A stretch of DNA of 64,000 nucleotides, from the NCBI GenBank assembly GCA_024451685.1, contig JAMXCW010000008.1:1-64000 (forward strand). The letters run 5' to 3'. The notes beneath the pieces were generated by a model, which searched no databases, had not been told where the DNA came from, and saw only the letters and a list, made by a program, of their open reading frames with translations. A program made the translations under genes and the position numbers. This document shows, in pieces, positions 50,601 to 60,233 of the stretch; position 1 is the stretch's first letter; every line of letters starts with the position of its first letter. This DNA comes from Candidatus Bathyanammoxibius amoris. GTDB lineage: Bacteria; Planctomycetota; Brocadiia; Brocadiales; Bathyanammoxibiaceae.

Positions 50601-51716
50601 ATGCCGAAACAAACGCCCCTTTATTCCGTGCACAAGGCACTTGGAGCCAGCCTGACGGAGTTCCACGGCTTCCTGCTCCCCCTTGAATATACTACCATTA
50701 CGGAAGAGCATATGGCCGTCAGGAACCGCGCGGGCATCTTTGACCTCTCACACATGGGGGAGATTGAGATATCCGGCGGCGCGGCGCTTGAATTTATTCA
50801 AGGGATTATTGCCAACGATGCGGAAGGACTGTCGGACGGGAAGGCCCTGTATACGCCCATCTGTAACGAACGCGGCGGCATAGTTGACGACGTAATGCTG
50901 TACCGCTTCAGCGCCGAAAGGTTTGTGCTTGTAGTAAACGCCGGTAATATACAGAAGATGTTCGACTGGCTGGTGGGCAATCAAACGAAGAACGTCACGA
51001 TAAATGACCTGAGTGACGGTCTCGGGATGATTGCGGTGCAGGGTCCCGCATCCGCCTCTATTATAGAAGAAGCGCTGGGCAGGGATGAGGCGAATATCAG
51101 ACGCTTCCACTTTCTTGTAAACGAACAGGCGGCGGCAGACCCTGTAACAGTCTCCCGGACCGGATACACGGGGGAGGATGGTTTTGAGATGTACGTGCCC
51201 GTCGCACAGTGTGAGACTATATGGAATAGGATTATGGGCGCGGGCACGAAGAAAGGACTCCAGCCCGCGGGGCTTGGAGCCAGAGACACACTCAGAGTTG
51301 AGGCCGGTCTGCTGCTCTACGGGAATGACATAGACGACCATACCACACCCCTGGAGGCCGGTATAGACTGGACGGTAAAATTCGATAAGGGAGATTTTAT
51401 CGGCAGGGCGGCCCTGCTGGACCAGAAGGCATCGGGCATCCGGATGAGGCTTGTCGGTCTTGAACTTGTGGAAAGGGGAATCCCCAGGGCGGGATGCCGG
51501 ATATTCGCAGGCTCTAATATCGTGGGCAAGGTTACAAGCGGTACCCACAGCCCTTTTTTTAAGAAGGGTATCGCCATGGGATACGTATACGCAGAGGAGA
51601 GGTGTTCCAACGTGGGCAGCCTGGTCCACGTGGACGTCAGGGGCACGAGACTGGCTGCCCGGATTATCAAGCTGCCGTTTTATCGTGTCAAGTATCACGG
51701 AAAACACTTTAATTAG
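50601..51716 (+). CDS. gcvT: Glycine cleavage system T protein (aminomethyltransferase)
   Basis: Aminomethyltransferase of 371 residues that transfers the aminomethyl group from lipoyl-H protein to tetrahydrofolate, giving methylene-THF and ammonia. It has the family N-terminus TPLYSVHKALGASLTEFHGFLLPLEY, DLSHMGEIEISG, SRTGYTGEDGFEMYV, LGARDTLRVEAGLLLYG and the folate-binding region near the C-terminus. It begins the gcvT-H-PA-PB operon. Confidence 0.94.
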   Translation: MPKQTPLYSVHKALGASLTEFHGFLLPLEYTTITEEHMAVRNRAGIFDLSHMGEIEISGGAALEFIQGIIANDAEGLSDGKALYTPICNERGGIVDDVMLYRFSAERFVLVVNAGNIQKMFDWLVGNQTKNVTINDLSDGLGMIAVQGPASASIIEEALGRDEANIRRFHFLVNEQAAADPVTVSRTGYTGEDGFEMYVPVAQCETIWNRIMGAGTKKGLQPAGLGARDTLRVEAGLLLYGNDIDDHTTPLEAGIDWTVKFDKGDFIGRAALLDQKASGIRMRLVGLELVERGIPRAGCRIFAGSNIVGKVTSGTHSPFFKKGIAMGYVYAEERCSNVGSLVHVDVRGTRLAARIIKLPFYRVKYHGKHFN

Positions 51717-51724
51717 GAGGCCAG

Positions 51725-52120
51725 ATGGATTTCCCGGCGGATGTATCATACACAGACAGCCATGAATGGGTAAGGCCGGATAAAAATTCGGCGCAGGTAG
51801 TGGTGGGGCTTACGGCCTATGCCCAGGAGCAGCTAAGGGACGTTGTGTTTATAGAGCTGCCTAAAGTCGGTAAGACGTTTGCCGTGAAAGACCCGTGCGC
51901 CGTGGTTGAGTCCGTGAAGGCCGCCTTTGACATCTACGCCCCGGTGTCGGGAACAATTTCGGGCGTTAATGCTGAGCTGGAAGACGCGCCGGAACTTGTT
52001 AATAAGGACCCGTACGGGAAGGGCTGGCTCTTTACCATAAAGATGAGCAACCCGGATGAACTAAAGGGCCTGATGACCACCGAGGAATACAGGACGTTGT
52101 GTGAAAAAGAGGGGCGTTAG
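51725..52120 (+). CDS. gcvH: Glycine cleavage system H protein
   Basis: Lipoyl carrier of 131 residues, the normal length. The modified lysine is in VVESVKAAFDIYAPVSG (about residue 65), and SYTDSHEWV at the N-terminus is typical. It shuttles the aminomethyl group between the P and T proteins. AGGAGG before the ATG is the ribosome-binding site. The lipoate ligase at 55245 is a candidate for its modification. Confidence 0.95.
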   Translation: MDFPADVSYTDSHEWVRPDKNSAQVVVGLTAYAQEQLRDVVFIELPKVGKTFAVKDPCAVVESVKAAFDIYAPVSGTISGVNAELEDAPELVNKDPYGKGWLFTIKMSNPDELKGLMTTEEYRTLCEKEGR

Positions 52121-52121
52121 T

Positions 52122-53477
52122 ATGGACTACGTGCCGCACACGGATACGGACAAGAAAGAGATGCTCAGGGAAATCGGCGTGGGTTCGACCGACGACCTGT
52201 TTAAAATAGTGCCGGAGGAATTTAAAAACGTCTCGCTCGACCTGCCCGGGCCAATATCCGAGCAGGAGCTTGTTGCCCGGCTCAAGACGCTTGGCAAAAA
52301 GAACTGCAACCTTGACGAGTATATCTCCTTTCTGGGTGCGGGCACGTATGAACACTTCTGCCCGAGCTTAATAGACTATCTCTCATCCAGGGGCGAGTTT
52401 CTTACCTGCTACACGCCCTATCAGGCGGAGGCAAGTCAGGGCACGCTTCAGGTGATATACGAGTTCCAGACACTGATGGCCGAGCTTACCGGTATGGACG
52501 TGGCCAACGCATCGCTATACGACGGCGCCACCGCCCTGGCTGAGGCCGCGCTCCTTGCCCTGCGATATACAGAGCGTAAGAAGGTAGTTGTGTCAAAGGC
52601 CATTCACCCTGAGTACAGGGAGGTTCTGTGTACATATTTGCGTCCACTGAGGATGAACGTGGCCGAGGTAGATGTGCCGCATGGCGTTACGGAGGCCGGG
52701 GCCGTGGGGGCCGTAGTGGACTCAGAGACGGCGGCAGTGCTGGTTCAGAATCCGAATTTTTTCGGATGCCTTGAAAATGTGGACGAACTCTCCGCGCTGG
52801 CGCATGATAAGGGCGCGCTGCTGATTAGCTGTGTAAACCCCATAAGCCTCGGCATCATAAAACCTCCGGGCGAATACGGGGCGGACATAGCGGTCGGAGA
52901 CGCACAGCCGCTGGGTAACTATCCGAATTTCGGTGGTTCTCACATTGGCTTCTTTGCGGTGAAGAAGGAATTCATGAGGAAGATACCCGGCAGGCTCGCC
53001 GGGCTTACCAATGATTCGAAGGGGCGAAGGGGTTTTGTGCTGACGCTCCAGGCCCGCGAACAGCACATAAGACGTGAACGGGCCACATCCAATATATGCA
53101 CCAACCAGAACCTCCTCGCCCTGCGCGCGTGCATATACCTGTCGGCCCTGGGGAAGGAGGGATTGAGAGAGCTGGCGGAACTAAATATACAGAAGAGCCA
53201 CTACGCCTTTGAGCAGGTCTGCGCCCTCGAAGGATTTAGACCGCTCTTTAACACCACCGGCCACTTCTTTAACGAATTTGCCATAAAACTCCCAAAAGGG
53301 CTGGAATCCCGCGTAAACAGCCTGCTCTTCAGTAACGGTATCATCGGCGGCCTGCCGCTTGGAAGGTTTTACCGGGAATTTAATGGAGCCATGCTATTTT
53401 GCGTGACTGAAATGAGGACAAAGGCCGATATAGACAAACTGGTACAATCCCTTAGCGGTGTATCGGGAGATTCGTAG
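52122..53477 (+). CDS. gcvPA: Glycine dehydrogenase (decarboxylating) subunit 1
   Basis: Subunit 1 of the split P protein, about 451 residues. It has YVPHTDTDKKEML, YISFLGAGTYEHFCPSLIDYLSSRGEFLTCYTPYQAEASQGTLQ and NLLALRACIYLSALG, typical of GcvPA. With subunit 2 it decarboxylates glycine and loads the H protein. The ATG at 52122 follows GAGGGG and the gcvH stop by one base; a longer in-frame start at 52101 would overlap gcvH. Confidence 0.93.
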   Translation: MDYVPHTDTDKKEMLREIGVGSTDDLFKIVPEEFKNVSLDLPGPISEQELVARLKTLGKKNCNLDEYISFLGAGTYEHFCPSLIDYLSSRGEFLTCYTPYQAEASQGTLQVIYEFQTLMAELTGMDVANASLYDGATALAEAALLALRYTERKKVVVSKAIHPEYREVLCTYLRPLRMNVAEVDVPHGVTEAGAVGAVVDSETAAVLVQNPNFFGCLENVDELSALAHDKGALLISCVNPISLGIIKPPGEYGADIAVGDAQPLGNYPNFGGSHIGFFAVKKEFMRKIPGRLAGLTNDSKGRRGFVLTLQAREQHIRRERATSNICTNQNLLALRACIYLSALGKEGLRELAELNIQKSHYAFEQVCALEGFRPLFNTTGHFFNEFAIKLPKGLESRVNSLLFSNGIIGGLPLGRFYREFNGAMLFCVTEMRTKADIDKLVQSLSGVSGDS

Positions 53478-53522
53478 GGGCACGCTACACGTCGCGTGCA
53501 AGCTGGCGCATAGGAGCGGACT

Positions 53523-54971
53523 GTGACCGAGAAACTTATATTTGAGATATCATCGCCGGGCCGCAGATGTGTGCGTATGCCCGATGCGGACGTGCCCGTA
53601 AAACCCCTTGCTGACATGCTCCCGACTGTACTTCAGAGGGCAACCCCGCCTAAACTGCCTGAGGTCTCTGAGCTGGACGTGGTCAGGCACTATACGAGGC
53701 TTTCACAGCTCAACTACTCTGTTGACGGTAATTTCTGTCCCCTGGGTTCCTGCACCATGAAGTATAATCCCAGGGTACACGAGGCCATTGTGTCTCAAGA
53801 CGGCTTCAGAAAACTCCACCCCTATCAGCCTCATGGGCAGACCCAGGGCACGTTGCAGTTATTGTATGAATTTATTGAGACCTTAAAACATGTCTGCGGC
53901 ATGGCGGATTTCACGCTGCAACCCGCGGCGGGAGCCCACGCGGAGATGCTGGGGATGATGATTGTAAGGGCATATTATGAGAAGAAGGGGGAAGCGAGAA
54001 AGAAGATATTAATCCCGGACACCGCGCATGGCACCAATCCGGCATCCGCGGCGCTATGCGGATTTGACGTGGTCGAGGTGGAGTCAAACCGGCAGGGCAT
54101 GATGGATACCGGCGCTCTCAGGAAGGCCGTGTCGTCCGACGTGGCCGCCCTGATGCTTACAAACCCGAACACACTGGGGATTTTCGAGAAGGACGTTGCG
54201 GAGAGCTGCCACATCCTCCATGAGGCGGGAGGGCTTGTGTACTGCGACGGCGCCAACATGAACGCCATGCTGGGCAGGATGAGGCCCGGCGATATGGGGA
54301 TAGATTTGCTGCACCTTAATCTGCACAAGACGTTCACGGGACCTCACGGCGGCGGCGGGCCGGGCTCGGGACCCCTTGGTGTTACGGCGGCCCTGCGGCC
54401 GTTCCTACCCGTCCCCAGAATTGAGCAAAAGCACGGTACGTACATGTTCAATTACAATTTCCCCAATTCTATCGGCCGGGTCAAACCCTACTACGGTAAC
54501 ATAGGGGTGATAATAAAGGCCTACTCCTACATCCTTGCCATAGGGAAGGAGGGGCTTTCAAGGGTGAGTGAGGCGGCCGTGATAAACGCGAATTATCTGA
54601 AGAAAAAGCTTTCAGGACACTACGACATCCCTTACCCGGAGGGCTGCATGCACGAGTTTGTGGTCTCCGGCAGGAGGCAAAAAAAACTCGGCGTTACGAC
54701 GCTTGATATTGCGAAGAGGCTGCTCGATTACGGGTTCTATGCCCCGACCACTTATTTCCCCCTTACCGTAGAAGAGGCCATGATGATAGAACCTACCGAG
54801 ACGGAGAGCAGGGAGACCCTCGATGCCTTTGCCGAAGCCTTGATAAAGATAGCCGAGGAGACGGAAAAAACTCCGGAGCTGGTAAAAGGCGCGCCGCATA
54901 ATACGCCCGTTGGAAGGCTAGACGAGGTGAAGGCCGCCAGAAAACCTGACCTGAGATGGGATTTCAGTTAG
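53523..54971 (+). CDS. gcvPB: Glycine dehydrogenase (decarboxylating) subunit 2
   Basis: Subunit 2 of the split P protein, 482 residues. The pyridoxal-phosphate lysine is in HLNLHKTFTGPHGGGGPGSG; other marks are NFCPLGSCTMKYNPR, LLYEFIETLKHVCGMADFTLQPAAGAHAE and GTNPASAALCGF. It starts with GTG at 53523 after a GGAG sequence. The split form is found in many anaerobes and deep-branching bacteria, whereas most Proteobacteria have a fused P protein. Confidence 0.94.
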   Translation: MTEKLIFEISSPGRRCVRMPDADVPVKPLADMLPTVLQRATPPKLPEVSELDVVRHYTRLSQLNYSVDGNFCPLGSCTMKYNPRVHEAIVSQDGFRKLHPYQPHGQTQGTLQLLYEFIETLKHVCGMADFTLQPAAGAHAEMLGMMIVRAYYEKKGEARKKILIPDTAHGTNPASAALCGFDVVEVESNRQGMMDTGALRKAVSSDVAALMLTNPNTLGIFEKDVAESCHILHEAGGLVYCDGANMNAMLGRMRPGDMGIDLLHLNLHKTFTGPHGGGGPGSGPLGVTAALRPFLPVPRIEQKHGTYMFNYNFPNSIGRVKPYYGNIGVIIKAYSYILAIGKEGLSRVSEAAVINANYLKKKLSGHYDIPYPEGCMHEFVVSGRRQKKLGVTTLDIAKRLLDYGFYAPTTYFPLTVEEAMMIEPTETESRETLDAFAEALIKIAEETEKTPELVKGAPHNTPVGRLDEVKAARKPDLRWDFS

Positions 54972-55019
54972 CATTATGGCGTGGGCCTGAATGTTACAGA
55001 ACGTAATGTGGAAACATAT

Positions 55020-55229
55020 ATGAAGGTTATTTTTTTATTAATTATTTTTCTAGTTCTTACGGGGTGTTCCTCCGGGCCAGACCCGGAACACCCTGAAGCG
55101 GCTGACACGTTAAGCTCCGAGAGGAATGAGAGTGTGGGCGAATCGCTCGGCTCTACAGAGGATGGCGAGACGTCGGGGGTGGAGGGCGAATTATTTCCGC
55201 AGGAACCCAGGCCGTTGTTCTCAAACTAA
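55020..55229 (+). CDS. Small lipoprotein
   Basis: Predicted lipoprotein of 69 residues. The ATG at 55020 gives the signal KVIFLLIIFLVLTGC with a lipobox LTGC, so Cys-15 would be lipidated. The mature part is acidic and rich in Ser, Glu and Gly (for example ADTLSSERNESVGES) and probably unstructured. A longer in-frame start at 54981 would spoil the signal. It sits between gcvPB and the lipoate ligase gene; no function can be assigned. Confidence 0.6.
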   Translation: MKVIFLLIIFLVLTGCSSGPDPEHPEAADTLSSERNESVGESLGSTEDGETSGVEGELFPQEPRPLFSN

Positions 55230-55244
55230 CAGAACAGACTGATT

Positions 55245-55976
55245 ATGAATTACGAAAAGACCTGGCGGCTGATACACGATCCGCCGCAAGAGGCGTATAC
55301 TAATATGGCTGTAGACGAGGCCCTCGCCAGGACGATTGCGAGCCCTGCCAATGGTGATGTGCCAACGCTGCGTATATATTCCTGGGAACCCGGTTCCGTA
55401 TCTATCGGTTATTTTCAGCAAAGTTCTCGTGTGATGGATTCTCTGGGGCTGGATGCCGGCAAAAGGGATTTTGCGCTCGTGCGGAGGCCCACGGGTGGCT
55501 CGGCCGTGCTTCATAACGGCGGCCCAAGTTTTTCGCTGACCGTGAAGAACGGCCTGCATAATTCTCCTCGTGCAAGGATCAGGGTCACAGAGCTGTACGG
55601 TTTGCTGGGCCGGTGTGTTGTAGAAACGTCCCGGCGGCTGGGCATACCGGCAGGCCTTTGTGACGGAGCAGGGAAACCCAACGATAATCCGAACCTGTGC
55701 GTCTCTACCCTCTGCACATATGATGTAGTGTCCGATGGGAGGAAGGTGGCAGGTTACGCGGCCAGGCGTCTTCGGGATGTCACGCTCCTGCAGGGGTATA
55801 TCACCCTTCCGGACGGTTTGAGCGCGCGGGAATTGTACCATGCCATAACAGGGGCGGTAGCGGACGTAGCGGGCGTAAGCCTTATAGAAGGGACTCTAAC
55901 ACGGGAAGAAAGCGCTGTAGCGGCCAAACTAGAGGTGGAAAAGTATACGCGCAGGGAGTGGAATTATAAGAGGTAG
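55245..55976 (+). CDS. lplA: Lipoate-protein ligase A family protein
   Basis: Biotin/lipoate A/B ligase family protein of 243 residues. It has NMAVDEALAR, SWEPGSVSIGYFQ, VRRPTGGSAVLHNGGPSFSLTV and RKVAGYAARRLRDVTLLQGYI, the ligand-binding blocks of LplA/LipM-type transferases. Position after the glycine cleavage operon suggests it lipoylates GcvH, by ATP-dependent ligation or octanoyl transfer; which one cannot be told. The usual KisGsaqrr motif reads KVAGYAARR. Confidence 0.85.
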   Translation: MNYEKTWRLIHDPPQEAYTNMAVDEALARTIASPANGDVPTLRIYSWEPGSVSIGYFQQSSRVMDSLGLDAGKRDFALVRRPTGGSAVLHNGGPSFSLTVKNGLHNSPRARIRVTELYGLLGRCVVETSRRLGIPAGLCDGAGKPNDNPNLCVSTLCTYDVVSDGRKVAGYAARRLRDVTLLQGYITLPDGLSARELYHAITGAVADVAGVSLIEGTLTREESAVAAKLEVEKYTRREWNYKR

Positions 55977-56046
55977 GCTGGTTGTTGGAGCGGATAGACC
56001 ATTACACACGGCCAGCATGTTTTCCTGCACGGCCTTTTATCAGGGT

Positions 56047-57090
56047 TTATTTAACCACCGATTCTATCACCTCAAGGGCATAGTCTATATCCTGGTCGCT
56101 GACGTCGTGATGAGTCACCATCCTGCCGCGGCTGCCATACAGGTGTATGGCGAGGACGCCCCTTTCAGACATTTTCTCCAGTATGGTCTTACAGTCCGTG
56201 TCTTGTGCTTCGATATCAAAGCAGACGATATTTGTTTGTACCGTATCGAGGTTGACAGAATTGGCACCCATTATCCCCCTAAAACCCTCGGCCAGCCGGC
56301 GGGCCTTTTTGTGGTCCTCTGACAATCTTGTTATCATCCCGTGATTTTCGTCGAGGGCAACGATGGCGCAAGCGGCTATGACGCCGGCTTGCCGCATGGT
56401 GCCGCCCAGCATCTTCCGCATCCTTCGGGCCTCCTTTATAAAATCCACTGGCCCGACGAGCACCGAACCTACGGGGCAGCACAGGCCCTTGGAGAGACAG
56501 AACATGGCCGTGTCGCAGTCGTTTGTAAGTTCTTTCACGTCCACACCCTGCGCCCGTGCGGAATTAAATATCCTCGCGCCGTCAAGGTATACAGGTAAGC
56601 CGTGTTTTCTGGAGACACGGGCAATCTCCCCGGTCTCCCGGGGGGTAAGTACTGTTCCCCCCGCCAGATTATTGGTATTCTCGATTACCACCAGGTTGGA
56701 GCGCGGAAAGTGCGGGCCCATGTTTATTGTGGATTCTACCTGGGCGGGACTGAAGCGGCCCAGGGCGTCAGTGCGCTGCGGCAGTATTGTTACGCCGGCG
56801 AAGGTAGAGGTGCCGCCCAGTGTGAGCTTGTACAGGTGGGCGTTCTCGTCGCATATAACGGCGTCTCCGGGGCGCGTGTGAACGAGTACGGCAACAAGGT
56901 TGGCCATAGTGCCACTCGGCAGGAAGAGTCCGGCCTCTTTACCCAACATCGCCGCGGAGAGTTCCTCAAGTTGCTTGACCGTCGGGTCGTCGCCAAACCC
57001 GTCATCGCCCACGGCCGCCTTCTGCATGGCCTCCATCATCGCCGGGGTGGGTTTTGTGACGGTGTCACTCCGCAGGTCGACTACCCTCAT
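56047..57090 (-). CDS. ltaE: Low-specificity L-threonine aldolase
   Basis: PLP-dependent aldolase of 347 residues cleaving threonine or allo-threonine to glycine and acetaldehyde. It has [47 protein letters not shown], the cofactor lysine in [15 protein letters not shown], and [19 protein letters not shown]. Its start overlaps the parA stop by 4 bases. Glycine produced could be consumed by the glycine cleavage system encoded nearby. Confidence 0.92.
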   Translation of the reverse strand: MRVVDLRSDTVTKPTPAMMEAMQKAAVGDDGFGDDPTVKQLEELSAAMLGKEAGLFLPSGTMANLVAVLVHTRPGDAVICDENAHLYKLTLGGTSTFAGVTILPQRTDALGRFSPAQVESTINMGPHFPRSNLVVIENTNNLAGGTVLTPRETGEIARVSRKHGLPVYLDGARIFNSARAQGVDVKELTNDCDTAMFCLSKGLCCPVGSVLVGPVDFIKEARRMRKMLGGTMRQAGVIAACAIVALDENHGMITRLSEDHKKARRLAEGFRGIMGANSVNLDTVQTNIVCFDIEAQDTDCKTILEKMSERGVLAIHLYGSRGRMVTHHDVSDQDIDYALEVIESVVK

Positions 57091-57872
57091 GTGTCCGCAG
57101 GGCCTTCAGCAGTCTTCTCGGAAGCGATTACCTCGTCTGCCAGGCTTTCATAGTCCTTTGCCCCGGCGCATCCCGGCGCATAGAGGTGTATGGGGAGTTC
57201 CGAGATGGGGCACTCTGCCAGCCGGATATTTTCTCGTATCACGGTTTTAAATACCTTGTTGCCGAAATGTGCCCTGAGTTTTTCAACCACCTCACGGCTA
57301 AGGTTTGTCCTTCCGTCGTACATGCAGGCTACAATACCGGTCACTTCCAGGGACGGGTTTACCTTGTCCTTTATCAGCTGGATGGTGTGTGTCAGCGTCA
57401 CAAGGCCGTTGAGGGCCAGGATCTTCGTCTCCACGGGAATGAAGACCTCTTTAGCGGCAGCGAGGGCGTTTATAGTGATGACACCAAGTGAGGGGGGGCA
57501 GTCGAATAACACGTAATCATAGTCCCCCGGCAACTCGGCAAGCTTTCTTTTCAATATGGTATCTCTACCCGTTTCATTGGACAGGAGCCTTTCCGCGCCT
57601 GCCAGTTCAACCACCGAGGGCGCGACACGAAGCCCGTTCATCCGGTAGTCCACTAAAACTTCATTCAGGCCCGTATCCCCTACAAAGACGTCGTATATAG
57701 ACCTTGCGTTCTCTTCCTTGCCAAGCCCCAGCCACGACGTCAGATTGGCCTGGGGGTCAAGGTCTATCAGCAGGACCCTCTTGCCCCGCTCTGCCAGGCA
57801 CGCACCAAGGTTTACGGCGGTCGTGGTTTTTGCAACACCACCTTTTTGATTGGTTATTGCAATACTGCGCAT
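57087..57872 (-). CDS. parA: ParA/Soj-type partition ATPase
   Basis: ATPase of 261 residues with the deviant Walker [29 protein letters not shown], and [18 protein letters not shown]; it is like chromosomal Soj/ParA. These proteins form ATP-dependent dimers on DNA and position ParB-bound DNA. No parB gene or parS-like sites were noticed nearby. It is flanked by trkA upstream (21 bases) and overlaps ltaE downstream, an unusual setting; if there is a ParB partner it must be elsewhere. Confidence 0.88.
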   Translation of the reverse strand: MRSIAITNQKGGVAKTTTAVNLGACLAERGKRVLLIDLDPQANLTSWLGLGKEENARSIYDVFVGDTGLNEVLVDYRMNGLRVAPSVVELAGAERLLSNETGRDTILKRKLAELPGDYDYVLFDCPPSLGVITINALAAAKEVFIPVETKILALNGLVTLTHTIQLIKDKVNPSLEVTGIVACMYDGRTNLSREVVEKLRAHFGNKVFKTVIRENIRLAECPISELPIHLYAPGCAGAKDYESLADEVIASEKTAEGPADT

Positions 57873-57893
57873 TTATACTCAGTCGCGATCGGA

Positions 57894-58586
57894 TTATTTA
57901 ACGTATTTTCCTACAAAGGCCTCAACGTGCTTTGTTTCACCGAGCACAAGCAGCGTATCACCCTCGCTGACCACGTAGTCAGGGTCGGGAAGTTCGCGTA
58001 TCTCTTCTTCCACGGTTTCTCCGGCCTTTTCATATATGACCTTCTTTTTTATTATGATTGGCCGTACTTTATACTTGGCAAAAAGCCCCAGGTCATTCAG
58101 GCTCTTGCCGGCAAGCGTGTTTGGCCTGACCTCAATCTCCGCGAGGCTCAGTTCCTCGCCCAGCTCGATAAGCTCTTCAAGTCCGGGGGAGGCCAGCCTT
58201 ATGGCCACCTTTTCGCCGATGTCCCTTTCAGGGAAGACTATCTCGGATGCACCGACCATCCTGAGTATGTCGGCGTGCAAATTAGTACTGGCACGCGCAA
58301 TCACCTTCTTGACACCTATCTTCTTCAGGATGGCAGTGGCCAGTATGCTCTCCTCGACGTCCAGCCCCATACAGACTATTGCGGCATCCACCTTCTCCAT
58401 GCCGCACTCCCGAAGGGACTCCTCATCCATTGTCTCTATCCGGATTGCCGAGGTGATGTCGTCCTTTATGTCTTCGACGCGTTTTTTGTTGCGGTCAACG
58501 CCGATGACCTCAGCACCCTTTTCTACCAAAACCGTGGCCACTGTCGAGCCGAAGCGCCCCAGACCGACCACTGCGAATTGCTTCAA
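57894..58586 (-). CDS. trkA: Potassium uptake regulatory subunit, TrkA/KtrA
   Basis: Cytoplasmic protein of 230 residues with one RCK_N domain (FAVVGLGRFGSTVATVLVEKGAEVIGVDRN) and one RCK_C domain. It has half the size of E. coli TrkA and thus resembles KtrA, which forms an octameric ring that gates the channel with ATP or NAD(H). It follows trkH by 11 bases. Confidence 0.92.
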   Translation of the reverse strand: MKQFAVVGLGRFGSTVATVLVEKGAEVIGVDRNKKRVEDIKDDITSAIRIETMDEESLRECGMEKVDAAIVCMGLDVEESILATAILKKIGVKKVIARASTNLHADILRMVGASEIVFPERDIGEKVAIRLASPGLEELIELGEELSLAEIEVRPNTLAGKSLNDLGLFAKYKVRPIIIKKKVIYEKAGETVEEEIRELPDPDYVVSEGDTLLVLGETKHVEAFVGKYVK

Positions 58587-58597
58587 TTTCCATCTCC

Positions 58598-59956
58598 TTA
58601 TCCGACTGCTATCTTTTCCTCGGGATAGCTGATTCTCGATGGCCTTGTCTTTATCAATATCAAGGCCAGCGTCAGAGGGCCTAACCGGCCGATGAACATG
58701 AGCACGATAATAACGATCTTTCCCGCAGGGCTCAAGTGGGGAGTTATACCGGTACTCAGCCCCACCGTTCCGAACGCGGAAAATACCTCAAAAAGGATCT
58801 GTTCAAAACCCGCGTCCTCTATGCTCATCAATATTATAGAAGATATCAATATTACCGCAAAAGCACAAGTAAGAATGGCAAACGCCCTCCTGATAATAAA
58901 TCTTGGTATGCTGCGGCCGAAGAAGGCGACCTGGTCTCTTCCTCTCATAAAGCTGTAAGTCCCCATCACCAGTATTACGAGGGCGGTGGTCTTTATTCCG
59001 CCGGCAGTGCCGCCGGGAGAGCCTCCAATAAACATAAGGAACATAAGCAGAAGCAAGGACGGCGAGGCAAGATCGGTAACGTCCACAGTACGAAATCCGC
59101 ATGTTCTGGCCATGACCGACTGGAAGTAAGACACTTGAAACTGGTCGAAAGGTTCCAGCGTGGCCAGTACGTGGTTCCTTTCAAACAGGTAGAAGCATAC
59201 GCCGCCCAGCACTATCAAAATAGCTGTGGTGATAAGTACCATCTGGGTATGGAGGTTTATACCCGTTTCGTACCTGGTGCGAAAAAGGGACAGGAAGGAG
59301 TAATACAGGTTGGCAAGCACGTATGAGCCCAGCCCGCCGAGGATTACCAGTGAGGTAATCGTGAAGTTTACCTGGGCGTTGTCACGATAGTCTACAAGAC
59401 TGTCGTTGAAGAGGTAAAACCCCGCGTTGCAGTAGGCTGAAATAGAGTGAAAGATGGAATAATAAACTGCCGTGCCCGGTTCGGCGATATTTTCCAGGAA
59501 GACTGGTAACAAAACACAGAACCCCACGGCCTCGAAAGAGAACGTTACAATGACAATAAAGAGCAACAGCCGTACGACCCCTTCTGCGGAGGTTACGTCC
59601 AGCGTTTCCTTTACCGCGGCATGCTGGGTTATGCTAAGCCTTCCGGCAACCACCGCCCCGAAAAAGGCCGCAAGCGTCATTATCCCCAGACCACCAATCT
59701 GGATAAGTAGAAGTATGATTGCCTGTCCAAAGGTAGAGAAATACTGCCCGGTCTCCCTCACGGCCAGGCCTGTGACGCAGGTGGCCGAGGTGGCGGTGAA
59801 TACGGCGTCCAGGAACGGTATAGTCTCCCCCGTGGCCGTGGCCTGAGGAAGGCTCAGTAATCCTGCGCCAACGAAGATAATTATAAGAAAGCTCCCGGTT
59901 ATTGATATTCCGGGTCTTTTGCCAAGTGTCCTAATAAACTCGCGTGGTACGCTCAA
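58598..59956 (-). CDS. trkH: Potassium uptake membrane subunit, TrkH/KtrB
   Basis: Polytopic potassium transporter of 452 residues with four repeated M1-P-M2 units. Pore-loop segments are visible as FTATSATCVTGLAV, FHSISAYCNAGFYLF, ARTCGFRTVD and FSAFGTVGLSTGI, each with the conserved filter glycine. It starts with TTG at 59956 after CAGGA. It heads the operon trkH - trkA - parA - ltaE. The 217-base gap to the divergent phosphoglycerate mutase gene holds a TATAAT at 60154 without a clear -35 and no gene. Confidence 0.92.
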   Translation of the reverse strand: MSVPREFIRTLGKRPGISITGSFLIIIFVGAGLLSLPQATATGETIPFLDAVFTATSATCVTGLAVRETGQYFSTFGQAIILLLIQIGGLGIMTLAAFFGAVVAGRLSITQHAAVKETLDVTSAEGVVRLLLFIVIVTFSFEAVGFCVLLPVFLENIAEPGTAVYYSIFHSISAYCNAGFYLFNDSLVDYRDNAQVNFTITSLVILGGLGSYVLANLYYSFLSLFRTRYETGINLHTQMVLITTAILIVLGGVCFYLFERNHVLATLEPFDQFQVSYFQSVMARTCGFRTVDVTDLASPSLLLLMFLMFIGGSPGGTAGGIKTTALVILVMGTYSFMRGRDQVAFFGRSIPRFIIRRAFAILTCAFAVILISSIILMSIEDAGFEQILFEVFSAFGTVGLSTGITPHLSPAGKIVIIVLMFIGRLGPLTLALILIKTRPSRISYPEEKIAVG

Positions 59957-60233
59957 TTGTGCGGGTCCTGGAAAATTGTTGAGGCATATTCTCTGGGGGG
60001 GAAGGGTATCGGTTGAACGGGCGTCGCAAGGTCCGCGTCCGCATCATAGAGCACATGCATTGTCGCAACACGGTCAACGCATATAAAATCTTGCACGATG
60101 CGCAAATACCCCCTCGTACTTCCCTTAGAATCGGGCTTCTAGCACAAGGTCTGTATAATGTCAAGGCTTTTTAGTGATTGACAATAATATACGCATGCTT
60201 GAAAATACGACGGGGCAAGAAAGGAGCAGAGGT

